From Desulfobacteraceae bacterium (lineage in GTDB: Bacteria; Desulfobacterota; DSM-4660; Desulfatiglandales; Desulfatiglandaceae): a stretch of DNA of 54,666 nt. The notes under the pieces were generated by a model, which worked only from the letters and a program-made list of their open reading frames with translations, did no database searches and was not told the origin of the DNA. Made by a program: the position numbers and the translations under genes. The stretch lies in contig JADHXI010000005.1 in the NCBI GenBank assembly GCA_016783065.1, positions 1-54,666 on the forward strand, read 5' to 3'. This document shows, piece by piece, positions 47,453-54,666 of the stretch. Positions within the stretch are counted from its first letter, which is position 1. Each line of letters opens with the position of its first letter.

Positions 47453-47517
47453 GTATTCTTCACGAAAATCGTTAAACCTTTTCACTCTATTAAGATTATT
47501 TTGGACACTCTTCGGAT

Positions 47518-48792
47518 ATGATGAACTCAAAAGGAACGCCCCATACATCTCGTATCTTTTATGGGTGGTATATTTTGGCCGCCTCCTTCGTAATCCTCTT
47601 CCTCACTTCCGGGGCTCGATTTACGATTGGTGTTGCATTCAAACCTGTGATGGCGGAATTTGGCTGGGATCGTGGTTTTATATCGCTTGCATTTTTTCTT
47701 AATATGACCATCTATGCCCTCTCCATCATCATCGCCGGGAGGGCCTATGATAGGTATGGTCCCAAATGGGTGATAATCATTTCGAACATCTTTCTCTCAT
47801 CTGGGTTCATGAGCCTTGCATACATTGACTCATCCTTCGAATTCTTCATCTTTTACGGAATCCTTGCCGCGTTAGGGATGGGGGGGACGACTGTCCCCCT
47901 GTTTGCGGCTCTGACGAGTAAATGGTTTGAGAAGAGTCGTGGCCTTGCTGTGAGCCTTGGACTTGCAGGAAGCTGCATAGGTCAGTTTGTTCTGGTCCCC
48001 CTTTTTACGATCCTTGTTATGCGACATGGCTGGAGAGTATCATACTTCTGCTTGGGCATAACCATGTTAGTGATCATTATGGCCTTAGTATTTTGGGTGA
48101 TTAAGGGTGATCCAATTGATTTAGGTTTACACCCTTGGGGTCATCAAAACGGGGTAGTACTCCAGGAAGAAATGGCTCAAAAACCTGTGGCTTTAGAATT
48201 GAGAGATTTGGGTTTAACTGATGCAATGAAAACCTATTCTTTCTGGCTATTTTTGACCTTCATGTTTATATGCGGGAGTGGCGATTTTATGGTCACGACC
48301 CATCTTATCCCCATGGTGACAGATTATGATATTCTACCTGCCACGGCCGGCAATATGTTGGCCTGGCTCGGCTTGATGAGTCTGGCCGGGATACTGATCG
48401 CAGGGTCTGTATCTGACAAAATTGGCGCCAAGATTCCTATTGCCCTCACATTTTTGATTCGATTCGTATTATTTCTCCTCTTTTTGAAATATCAGAGCGT
48501 GATCTCATTTTATGTTTTTGCCTGTACCTTCGGATTCACCCTTCTGGTTACGGCTCCTTTAACCGTCATCCTTGTCGGGAGGCTTTACGGATTTTCTCAT
48601 ATTGGGCTCATATCAGGTTTTATTACTACCGTACACCATATTGGTGGCGGATGCTTGACATATATTGCCGGCGAGATCTTTGATCGGACCGGCAGTTATA
48701 ATATGGCCTTTATCCTTTCGGCTATCATGGCTTTTATCGCAGTACTCTGCACCGTGTTTATAAAGGAGAAAAGACATCAGGTTCCAAGTTAG
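47518..48792 (+). CDS. MFS transporter, monocarboxylate/oxalate-formate type
   Basis: A 424-residue inner-membrane carrier with 12 predicted helices. The N-terminal FYGWYILAASFVILF, the loop-2 motif GRAYDRYGPKWV, the mid-protein GMGGTTVPLFAALTSKWFEKSRGLA and the repeated SDKIGAKIPIA in the second half are typical of MFS members that carry organic acids (oxalate:formate antiporter and monocarboxylate groups). Import of the carboxylic acids processed by the neighbouring CoA-transferases is a fair but unproven guess. No good ribosome-binding site is visible; a second ATG follows directly. Repeat blocks flank the gene on both sides. Confidence 0.88.
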   Translation: MMNSKGTPHTSRIFYGWYILAASFVILFLTSGARFTIGVAFKPVMAEFGWDRGFISLAFFLNMTIYALSIIIAGRAYDRYGPKWVIIISNIFLSSGFMSLAYIDSSFEFFIFYGILAALGMGGTTVPLFAALTSKWFEKSRGLAVSLGLAGSCIGQFVLVPLFTILVMRHGWRVSYFCLGITMLVIIMALVFWVIKGDPIDLGLHPWGHQNGVVLQEEMAQKPVALELRDLGLTDAMKTYSFWLFLTFMFICGSGDFMVTTHLIPMVTDYDILPATAGNMLAWLGLMSLAGILIAGSVSDKIGAKIPIALTFLIRFVLFLLFLKYQSVISFYVFACTFGFTLLVTAPLTVILVGRLYGFSHIGLISGFITTVHHIGGGCLTYIAGEIFDRTGSYNMAFILSAIMAFIAVLCTVFIKEKRHQVPS

Positions 48793-48803
48793 GTTCAGTT
48801 GTT

Positions 48804-48869
48804 CCCCCCTTTCGAAAAGGACAAGACTCCGTTCCCCTCCTTTCGAAAAAGGGGGGTTAGGGGGGATTT
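48804..48869. repeat. Intergenic AGGGGG/CCCCCT palindromic repeat, copy 3
   Basis: CCCCCCTTTCGAAAAGG, CCCCTCCTTTCGAAAAAGG and the trailing GGGGGGTTAGGGGGGATT form overlapping inverted repeats like those at 5690 and 47354. It follows the MFS gene by 11 bases. The 220-base gap to the inositol-phosphate synthase gene holds nothing else I can name. Confidence 0.65.
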
Positions 48870-49014
48870 AGCAAAATAAGCTTGAGAAGCTTAAGTATTA
48901 TGGTTTGAATTGTTGACCAAAATGAGATAGAATCCGGGAAAATAATTTGGGGGGCATGACGTGAGTAAGTATCGTTGTAGTATTATACACATTCAGGTTT
49001 TTTAAAGGAGGGCC

Positions 49015-50337
49015 ATGAAACAAATAGCAGATATAGAGAAGCCAGAAGGCAAGCTGGGTGTTCTTATTCCCGGCCTAGGAGGTGCGGTGAGTACTACTTT
49101 TTTAGCAGGAGTGGAAGCGATTCGCCGTGGTTTTGCTCTTCCCATTGGTTCGATAACTCAAATGGGAACTATCCGGTTGGGCAAACGTTTCGAATACCGA
49201 ATTCCTCATATCAAGGAATTTGTGCCATTGACTCGCCTAGAGGATCTGAGCTTTGGTGGATGGGATATATTTCCACAAAACTGTTACGAGGCAGCTTCTC
49301 AAGCTGGAGTGCTCAAAGAGAAACACCTCGAGCAAGTTAAGTCCTTCCTCGAGAAATTACGGCCCTGGCCGGCGGCATTCAATCAGTCATTCGTTAAAAA
49401 TTTAAATGGTTCCCACGTCAAGCCTCAGAATTCCCATCTAGATCTTATTGAGGATATCAAGGCCGATATCGACGCGTTTGGGCGTGAGAATTCAGTTTCC
49501 CGCTTCGTTATGATCTGGTGTGGCAGCACAGAGACATACTTAAAGCCTGCAGCAGTACACGCTTCATTGCGAAATTTCGAGGAGGGTTTAAAAAACAACG
49601 ATCCTGAGATTTCACCCAGCATGCTCTACGCTTATGCTGCTCTGACCAGTGGAATCCCTTACATAAACGGGGCTCCCAACCTCACGGTAGATATTCCTGC
49701 CATGGAAGAGCTGGCTGAAAAGCAGGGAGTAACCATTGCCGGAAAAGATTTTAAGACAGGTCAGACTTTGATGAAAACCATTTTGGCACCGGGGTTAAAA
49801 GCACGAATGCTGGGGCTAACCGGATGGTATTCAACCAATCTTCTTGGTAATAGGGACGGCTTAGTCTTAGATGATGAAGGTTCGTTCAAATCGAAAGAAG
49901 AGAGCAAACTGTCTGCCCTCCAGACTATCCTTCAACCCGATATCTACCCAGAGCTCTACGGGGAGTTCCACCACAAGGTTGCAATCACCTATTATCCTCC
50001 TCGCGGTGACAAAAAGGAAGGTTGGGACGCCATTGATATCTTTGGTTGGCTTGGCTACCCAATGCAAATAAAAGTAGATTTTCTTTGCCGAGACAGCATT
50101 TTGGCTGCACCCTTGGTGCTTGACCTGGTACTTTTTACTGATTTGGCTCAACGCGTAGGAATGACCGGCATACAGGAATGGCTCTCATTCTATTTCAAGA
50201 ATCCTCAATGCGCACCTAATATTTATGCGGAACACGATCTATTCATTCAGCTTATGAAACTGAAGAATACCCTTCGTTATCTCTTGGGTGAGGAGCAGAT
50301 CACCCATTTAGGTCTGGATTATTACTACGCCATTTAA
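49015..50337 (+). CDS. ino1: myo-Inositol-1-phosphate synthase
   Basis: A 440-residue NAD-dependent isomerase of the Ino1 family, which converts glucose 6-phosphate to inositol 1-phosphate. The dinucleotide motif LGVLIPGLGGAVST starts the Rossmann fold. Conserved segments include YINGAPNLTVDIPAM, IAGKDFKTGQT (catalytic lysine region), and GWYSTNLLGNRDGLVLDD. In bacteria the product feeds phosphatidylinositol, ether lipid or compatible solute synthesis. GGAGGG lies three bases before the ATG. It stands alone on its strand, convergent with livH. The length fits the bacterial/archaeal form. Confidence 0.92.
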   Translation: MKQIADIEKPEGKLGVLIPGLGGAVSTTFLAGVEAIRRGFALPIGSITQMGTIRLGKRFEYRIPHIKEFVPLTRLEDLSFGGWDIFPQNCYEAASQAGVLKEKHLEQVKSFLEKLRPWPAAFNQSFVKNLNGSHVKPQNSHLDLIEDIKADIDAFGRENSVSRFVMIWCGSTETYLKPAAVHASLRNFEEGLKNNDPEISPSMLYAYAALTSGIPYINGAPNLTVDIPAMEELAEKQGVTIAGKDFKTGQTLMKTILAPGLKARMLGLTGWYSTNLLGNRDGLVLDDEGSFKSKEESKLSALQTILQPDIYPELYGEFHHKVAITYYPPRGDKKEGWDAIDIFGWLGYPMQIKVDFLCRDSILAAPLVLDLVLFTDLAQRVGMTGIQEWLSFYFKNPQCAPNIYAEHDLFIQLMKLKNTLRYLLGEEQITHLGLDYYYAI

Positions 50338-50425
50338 ATTAATTCGCCATTTAATAATTCCGAAATCGGTAACATTTTAGCTCTTGGAAATCAGCATATC
50401 TGGGCAGGGCGTGGTTTCTTTATTC

Positions 50426-51316
50426 TTAGACCCTCTCGATGCGGGCAGTTCCGAAGAGCCCGTAGGGATATATGAAAAGCATTAGTAACATCAAAATATA
50501 GATGGCGACTTCTTTGAAACCGATAAGGCCCATTGGCTCTATATAGGCGGCCACAAGACTCTCGCAGATACCAATAATGATCCCGGCTATCAGGGCTCCT
50601 CCAATGCTATCCATTCCTCCGATGAGAACCACAGGGATGGCCCGAAATCCCACGAGTGCTGAACTTGTTGAGAGGATGCCAAAGTTGGAGATCATGATCC
50701 CTGCAACGGCAATGCAGCCAGAGCTTATGGCCCAGATAATGAGTAGAATAAAGCGAGCATTAATACCAAAGGCCATGGCTTTGGCCTGGTTTTCAGAGAC
50801 AGCTCGAATGGCTAAACCCCAACGGGTGCGAAAAATGAAGAACATAACCACACAAAATGTTAGCAAACATAAAATTCCAGCCCAGATTCGTTCCGATAGG
50901 TACAGGAGTTCTCCTAGCTCCACCGTGATATCCGGCAGGCCTAACGGACGCCAACCGGGGGAGCCGGTATAATTAAGTACAAATTTAACAGATGCACTCA
51001 AGAAGAAATACAATCCGAGGGTTACCTTAGTCATTAAGATAGGATTCCGTCCAAGGAGGGGCTTAATGGTGAGTCGTTCAATGATGGCCCCCATGATTCC
51101 CGCAGCGAGCAATCCGAGTGGAAGGGCAATAAGAAAGGGAAGATTCAGAGCGGCAAACATGGCATAAAAGAGGAAAGACCCGATGACGAGAAACTGTCCA
51201 ATGGCAAAGTTGAATGCCTCTGAAGCCTTGTATACTATAACGATAGAAAGGCCCAAAAGAGCGTAAACAAGGCCCACTAATATTCCTATGCCAACCGTTT
51301 GAATTAGATCAATCAT
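50426..51316 (-). CDS. livH: Branched-chain amino acid ABC transporter permease LivH
   Basis: A 296-residue integral membrane protein with about eight helices, matching the LivH permease: GLVYALLGLSIVIVYKASEAFNF at the N-terminus (read as two runs), ENQAKAMAFGIN, and GFRAIPVVLIGGMDSIGG in the conserved cytoplasmic loop that contacts the ATPase. It is full-length. Normally livH is followed by livM, livG and livF, but here it is followed by nothing on its strand and ends convergently with ino1. The remaining subunits and binding protein must be elsewhere, or this is an orphan. No clear ribosome-binding site. Confidence 0.88.
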   Translation of the reverse strand: MIDLIQTVGIGILVGLVYALLGLSIVIVYKASEAFNFAIGQFLVIGSFLFYAMFAALNLPFLIALPLGLLAAGIMGAIIERLTIKPLLGRNPILMTKVTLGLYFFLSASVKFVLNYTGSPGWRPLGLPDITVELGELLYLSERIWAGILCLLTFCVVMFFIFRTRWGLAIRAVSENQAKAMAFGINARFILLIIWAISSGCIAVAGIMISNFGILSTSSALVGFRAIPVVLIGGMDSIGGALIAGIIIGICESLVAAYIEPMGLIGFKEVAIYILMLLMLFIYPYGLFGTARIERV

Positions 51317-51454
51317 GAAGAGTTATTATACCCCCCCTGCCCTCCCCTAAACTTTTGGTTTCCCTAATGCAAGTATCTTAATGTGGATGGTGCTCCGGAC
51401 ATTGTACATATCATGGACAATTTTTCCATTATTTTAAGGTGGTATTTCGGGAAA

Positions 51455-51480
51455 ACCGGATAGATTTCGATTTTTCCGGT
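51455..51480. promoter_or_regulatory. Inverted repeat ACCGGA-N14-TCCGGT, possible enhancer
   Basis: Six-base perfect arms lie about 120 bases upstream of the sigma54 promoter of the hybrid kinase, in the range where enhancer-binding activators usually sit. It could equally serve the divergent livH gene. The remaining sequence of this 400-base divergent region is AT-rich without other structure. Confidence 0.4.
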
Positions 51481-51597
51481 CTCGGTCCGATCTTTTCGAA
51501 CAAAAATTGGTGTTTCATAAATCCCTTTCCAGCATCTGCCCTCCCAAAATATCTTAAAATATTGATGTTTATTTTAAATCCATTTATGAGGTCTCTT

Positions 51598-51613
51598 TGG
51601 CATGATTCCTGCT
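51598..51613 (+). promoter_or_regulatory. Sigma54 (RpoN) promoter of the hybrid kinase gene
   Basis: The sequence TGGCATGATTCCTGCT matches the consensus TGGCAC-G-N4-TTGCW with correct GG-GC spacing: TGG and GC are exact and only positions 6 and 12 differ. The expected start is near 51625, about 95 bases before the kinase start codon. A sigma54 promoter implies activation by an NtrC-type protein, not encoded in this window. Confidence 0.75.
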
Positions 51614-51718
51614 TAAACAAAATGGTATTCCCTTAAGAGAACATAAAAACCCAGGTACAATGAAATGGATAGATTGTAACCACCCTACTTATCGTAAGGG
51701 CAATTGGAGGATTCGTTA

Positions 51719-54166
51719 ATGGCCGGAAGACCAATGCATGAAGAATTGGAACAAAGGGTAAAGGAGTTAGAAAATGAAGCCGCTGAGCACAAGCATGCGA
51801 AGGAGGCACTGCGAAAAAGCCAACAGAGGTACAAAGATATAGTAGAGAAAGTAAACGATATTATTTACACTCTGGATGTAGAAGGAAAAATCACGTCTTC
51901 GAATACTGCTGTGAAAGCCTTCGGTTACCATCCAGAAGAAATAATCGGTAAAAATTTCGTTGAGTTTATTTCTAGCGAAGTGCTGGAAGAGACATTAAAG
52001 GATTTTCATACCGTATTGGATACAGGCGAGATAATTGCTGAGACGGTTTTGGTCGGAAAAAACGGTGAACCCCATTTCGTCGAGTATAGCTCTACGGTAA
52101 TAAAAGAACAGGGCAGGGTTGTCGGAATTCGGGGTATTGTCCGAGACATCACCGATCGTAAGGAGGCGCAAGAGGCTCTGCAAAGAGCACACCACGATTT
52201 AGAAAGACGAGTTGAAGAACGAACGGCAGAACTGAAAAAAGCAAATCAAGAATTGCAGGCAGAGATTACCGATCGCATGCAGGCGGAGGAATCGCTCATC
52301 GAATCCGAGGAGAAATTCAGAACAGTTTCAGAGCAGTCTCCAAACATGATTTTTATCAATAAGAATGGTAGGATCGTCTATACCAATAAGTTGTCCGCAG
52401 AGACTATGGGATATGAAAGGGATGAGTTTTATTCACCTGATTTTGACTTTTTTTCCCTCATAGCGCCTGAATCCATTGAAGTAGTAAAGTCAGCATTCAA
52501 GGGACACATGGAAGGTAAGGAGGTTGAGCCATACGAATATACCCTTGTCAATAGAGAAGGTAAAAAAATTGAATCGATTATCGCGACGAAACTAATAAAC
52601 TATGAAGGGGAGCGAGCCATCCTTGGGATTGTAACAGATATCTCTGAAAGAATGCGTACAGAGGAGGCATTGCGAGAATCGGAAGAAAAATATCGACTGT
52701 TAGTGGAAAATGCCAACGATGCAATATTTATTGCTCAGGACCAGGTGGTTAAATTCCCCAACCCTAAGACTTTAGAGATGATAGGGTATTCTGCTGAAGA
52801 ACTAGTCAAAACCCCCTTCATGAATCTTATTCATCCTGAGGACAGGGATATGGTCCTTGATAGATATATAAAAAGACTGAAAGGCAAAGAACTCCCAAGC
52901 ACCTATTCCTTTAGAATAAAACGAAGAGATGGTGAAGAGTTGTGGGTAGAGATCAGTACGGTTCTCATTACATGGGAAGGAAGGCCGGCGACGCTCAACT
53001 TTCTGAGAGACGTCACGCCACAAAAGAAAATGGAGGCTCAGTTCCAACAAGCCCTCAAAATGGAAGCCATAGGCACCTTGGCAGGCGGCCTCGCTCACAA
53101 CATTAACAATCTGCTCATGGCTATCTTGGGAAATGCTTCGATCATGCTTCTCGATGTTGATCTCAAACATCCGCACCATCGAAATCTGAAGAGCATTGAA
53201 AAACAAGTTCAAAATGGATCCAAACTGACCAGGCAGCTGCTTGGATACGCCAGGGAAGGAAGATATGAGGTCAAGCCCATGAACCTTAACCGGTTGGTAA
53301 AAGAGACAGCCGAGACCTTTGACACAACCAGAAAGGAGATCATCGTACATCAAGAGTTCGCTGAGAATCTCTATGGGATAGAGGTGGACCAGGGGCAGAT
53401 TGAGCAGGTCCTGCTCAACCTCTATGTCAATGCTGCAGATGCCATGCCCAGGGGTGGAGATCTTTTCATAAAGACGGTGAATGTCACGAATAAGGATATG
53501 CGTGGTAAACCCTATACACCAAAGCCAGGCAACTACGTCCTCCTGACAGTCAGGGATACGGGGTTGGGAATGGACAAGAAAACCATGGACCGCATCTTCG
53601 ATCCCTTCTTCACCACAAAGGGGCTTGCTCAAGGTACAGGTCTTGGGTTGGCTTCTGCGTACGGTATTGTCAAGGGTCACGGCGGATACATCGATGTGTT
53701 TTCTGGGAAGGAGAAAGGGACAACGTTTGAAATTTATCTGCCCGCGACAAATAAAGAGGTGGAAGAGGAAGAGGAGCTGTCTGGTGAGTTTGTGGAGGGT
53801 AGAGACACGGTTCTTTTGGTCGATGATGAGGAGCTGGTTCTCGATGCCGGTGAGCAGATGCTGAGAAGATTGGGGTATGAAGTCCTTGTGGCCGGCAGTG
53901 GTCAAGAGGCATTAGCACTCTATGAAAAAAACCACGCAAAGATCGATATTGTCCTCCTCGATATGGTGATACCGGGTATGGGGGGTGGAGAGACCTACGA
54001 CAGGATGAGAGAGATCGATCCCACGGTTAAGGTTCTTCTCTCAAGCGGGTATAGTATAGACGGAGAGGCCACGGAAATCTTGGAACGGGGCTGTGATGGT
54101 TTTATACAGAAACCGTTTGATCTGATTGCATTGTCACAGGAGATAAGAGAGATTTTAGATAAGTGA
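51719..54166 (+). CDS. PAS-PAS-PAS hybrid histidine kinase with C-terminal receiver
   Basis: An 815-residue cytoplasmic sensor kinase without membrane helices. Three PAS domains lie at about 36-150, 195-310 and 322-435, with a coiled coil (155-195) between the first two. The phosphorylated histidine is His460 in GGLAHNINNLLMAI, a variant of the usual HDFNN box. The N box (NLYVNAADAM), DTGLGMD and GTGLGLAS form the ATP-binding domain. The C-terminal receiver (about 697-815) has its phosphoacceptor at Asp748 (IVLLDMVIPG). The start is chosen at the ATG eight bases after GGAGG, not the upstream TTG that overlaps it. It is driven by a sigma54 promoter. The signal is unknown. Confidence 0.92.
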   Translation: MAGRPMHEELEQRVKELENEAAEHKHAKEALRKSQQRYKDIVEKVNDIIYTLDVEGKITSSNTAVKAFGYHPEEIIGKNFVEFISSEVLEETLKDFHTVLDTGEIIAETVLVGKNGEPHFVEYSSTVIKEQGRVVGIRGIVRDITDRKEAQEALQRAHHDLERRVEERTAELKKANQELQAEITDRMQAEESLIESEEKFRTVSEQSPNMIFINKNGRIVYTNKLSAETMGYERDEFYSPDFDFFSLIAPESIEVVKSAFKGHMEGKEVEPYEYTLVNREGKKIESIIATKLINYEGERAILGIVTDISERMRTEEALRESEEKYRLLVENANDAIFIAQDQVVKFPNPKTLEMIGYSAEELVKTPFMNLIHPEDRDMVLDRYIKRLKGKELPSTYSFRIKRRDGEELWVEISTVLITWEGRPATLNFLRDVTPQKKMEAQFQQALKMEAIGTLAGGLAHNINNLLMAILGNASIMLLDVDLKHPHHRNLKSIEKQVQNGSKLTRQLLGYAREGRYEVKPMNLNRLVKETAETFDTTRKEIIVHQEFAENLYGIEVDQGQIEQVLLNLYVNAADAMPRGGDLFIKTVNVTNKDMRGKPYTPKPGNYVLLTVRDTGLGMDKKTMDRIFDPFFTTKGLAQGTGLGLASAYGIVKGHGGYIDVFSGKEKGTTFEIYLPATNKEVEEEEELSGEFVEGRDTVLLVDDEELVLDAGEQMLRRLGYEVLVAGSGQEALALYEKNHAKIDIVLLDMVIPGMGGGETYDRMREIDPTVKVLLSSGYSIDGEATEILERGCDGFIQKPFDLIALSQEIREILDK

Positions 54167-54666
54167 AGAACTAGCTCCGGTTGCTCCCTGAACTCTGAAC
54201 ACTGAACACTAAAAATAGAAATTGTCTGACCCATTGAGTCAAATAATTAGAATGGAAGGAGGTAATAATAGCTGATCCTTAACAACTTCCCCCTATCCTC
54301 CCTTCCGATAGTTCCCCAACCAAAATATTTTTCCTGACTTGACAAATTCCACAGTTTTTGTCATACACAACTTGAGGTTCTTCCGGAAAATGCGCACTTT
54401 TTACTAAGGAATGCTTCTTATAGCTATATCTATGGAGACGGTCATGACATCTTTTCTTCGATTCCGAGGCTCCCGGCCTGGTCATTTCAAGGCGGTACGA
54501 ACCCCGCTTTGGAGCGGGACAGGCGGGCAAGCCTCCCCCCTCCCTGTTCCCCTCGACTTCGCTCGGGGCCAGGGGGTCCCCCATTTCGTAACACCCTGAA
54601 ATGACGAAGGCCTCCGACTCGGCCGAGCTCGTCGCGGGCCACCAGTCACTCAGAAAAGACATCATG
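54167..54666. other. Right edge: 500 bases without an intact gene, repeat-rich
   Basis: No convincing coding frame. Directly after the kinase come short direct repeats (CTGAACACTGAACACT). From about 54470 the DNA becomes GC-rich: GTCATTTCA (54481) and TGAAATGAC (54598) form the ends of an inverted element enclosing CCCCGCTTTGGAGCGGG and CCCCTCGACTTCGCTCGGGG hairpins. The near-palindrome at 54615-54635 repeats the one at 30945 with one change. This looks like nested mobile palindromic elements rather than a gene. Confidence 0.5.

Noticed and set aside
52802-53905. Long open frame (367 codons) opposite the hybrid kinase
   Set aside because: The plus strand encodes clear PAS, kinase and receiver motifs throughout; the antisense product has no family resemblance.
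54279-54665. Minus-strand open frame of 128 codons at the right edge
   Set aside because: It runs through palindromic repeats and its translation is low-complexity; no start context.
1-54666. tRNA, rRNA, integrase, transposase or prophage genes
   Set aside because: I looked for T-loop and acceptor patterns and for typical recombinase motifs (DDE, R-H-R-Y) and found none that hold up.

Overview
The window reads as chromosomal DNA from a strictly anaerobic, Gram-negative bacterium of the Desulfobacterota (deltaproteobacterial) kind. This is inferred from gene content, because no rRNA or tRNA gene is present to anchor taxonomy. The supporting content is: five crotonase-fold enzymes, three CaiB/BaiF CoA-transferases, a 4-hydroxybutyryl-CoA dehydratase-type radical enzyme with all its Fe-S ligands, a tungsten-type aldehyde:ferredoxin oxidoreductase, two DUF362 proteins, an EFR1 flavodoxin-ferredoxin, an NrpR-type nitrogen regulator, Tat-exported redox proteins and a sigma54 promoter. 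I see no integrase, transposase, phage gene or CRISPR array.

Layout. 1-3.1 kb: two toxin-antitoxin modules (Phd/PIN with a third overlapping gene, and VapBC), each with a readable promoter overlapped by inverted repeats, separated by nested hairpins. 3.2-10.3 kb: acyl-CoA genes on the minus strand (hydratase, amidohydrolase, a crotonase lacking both catalytic glutamates, a Tat DUF362 protein, an enoyl-CoA isomerase-like protein) around two unknown plus-strand genes. 10.6-15.8 kb: a secreted beta-lactamase-fold hydrolase, another crotonase, an NAD-dependent epimerase, a small helical protein and a DUF362-ferredoxin protein. 16-23.8 kb: a nitrogen/carbon block with an NrpR-like regulator divergent from an FMN-binding glutamate synthase-like protein, then a receiver/PEP-synthase hybrid and glutamate dehydrogenase. 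23.9-30.8 kb: tandem CaiB/BaiF CoA-transferases, an alpha/beta hydrolase, a single-domain response regulator, a cysteine-rich flavodoxin, a Tat aldo/keto reductase and a DUF6599-type exported protein.

31-38.4 kb: on the minus strand, an aldehyde:ferredoxin oxidoreductase, a Tat ferredoxin subunit, a membrane-anchored PQQ-like propeller, a leftover 3' end of a second aldehyde oxidoreductase gene, an SPFH/NfeD pair, and a duplicated NfeD membrane domain fused to an unrelated C-terminal domain. 38.5-43.2 kb: the dehydratase, then an apparent operon of metallo-beta-lactamase hydrolase, MetE-like methyltransferase and EFR1 protein. 43.4-47.3 kb: a plus-strand operon of crotonase, aminotransferase and CoA-transferase, then an acetyltransferase. 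47.5-54.7 kb: an MFS carrier, inositol-phosphate synthase, an orphan LivH permease, and a PAS/histidine kinase/receiver hybrid behind a clear sigma54 promoter.

Together the genes suggest an organism that activates carboxylic acids by CoA transfer, processes acyl-CoAs with specialised crotonases and oxidoreductases, and links carbon state to ammonium assimilation. The strongest leads are the NfeD-fusion protein, the NrpR-type nitrogen block with its paired inverted repeats, the truncated second aldehyde oxidoreductase, and the symmetric arrays of 8-base repeats upstream of the glutamate synthase-like gene. All start choices, motif positions and alignments were done by eye.
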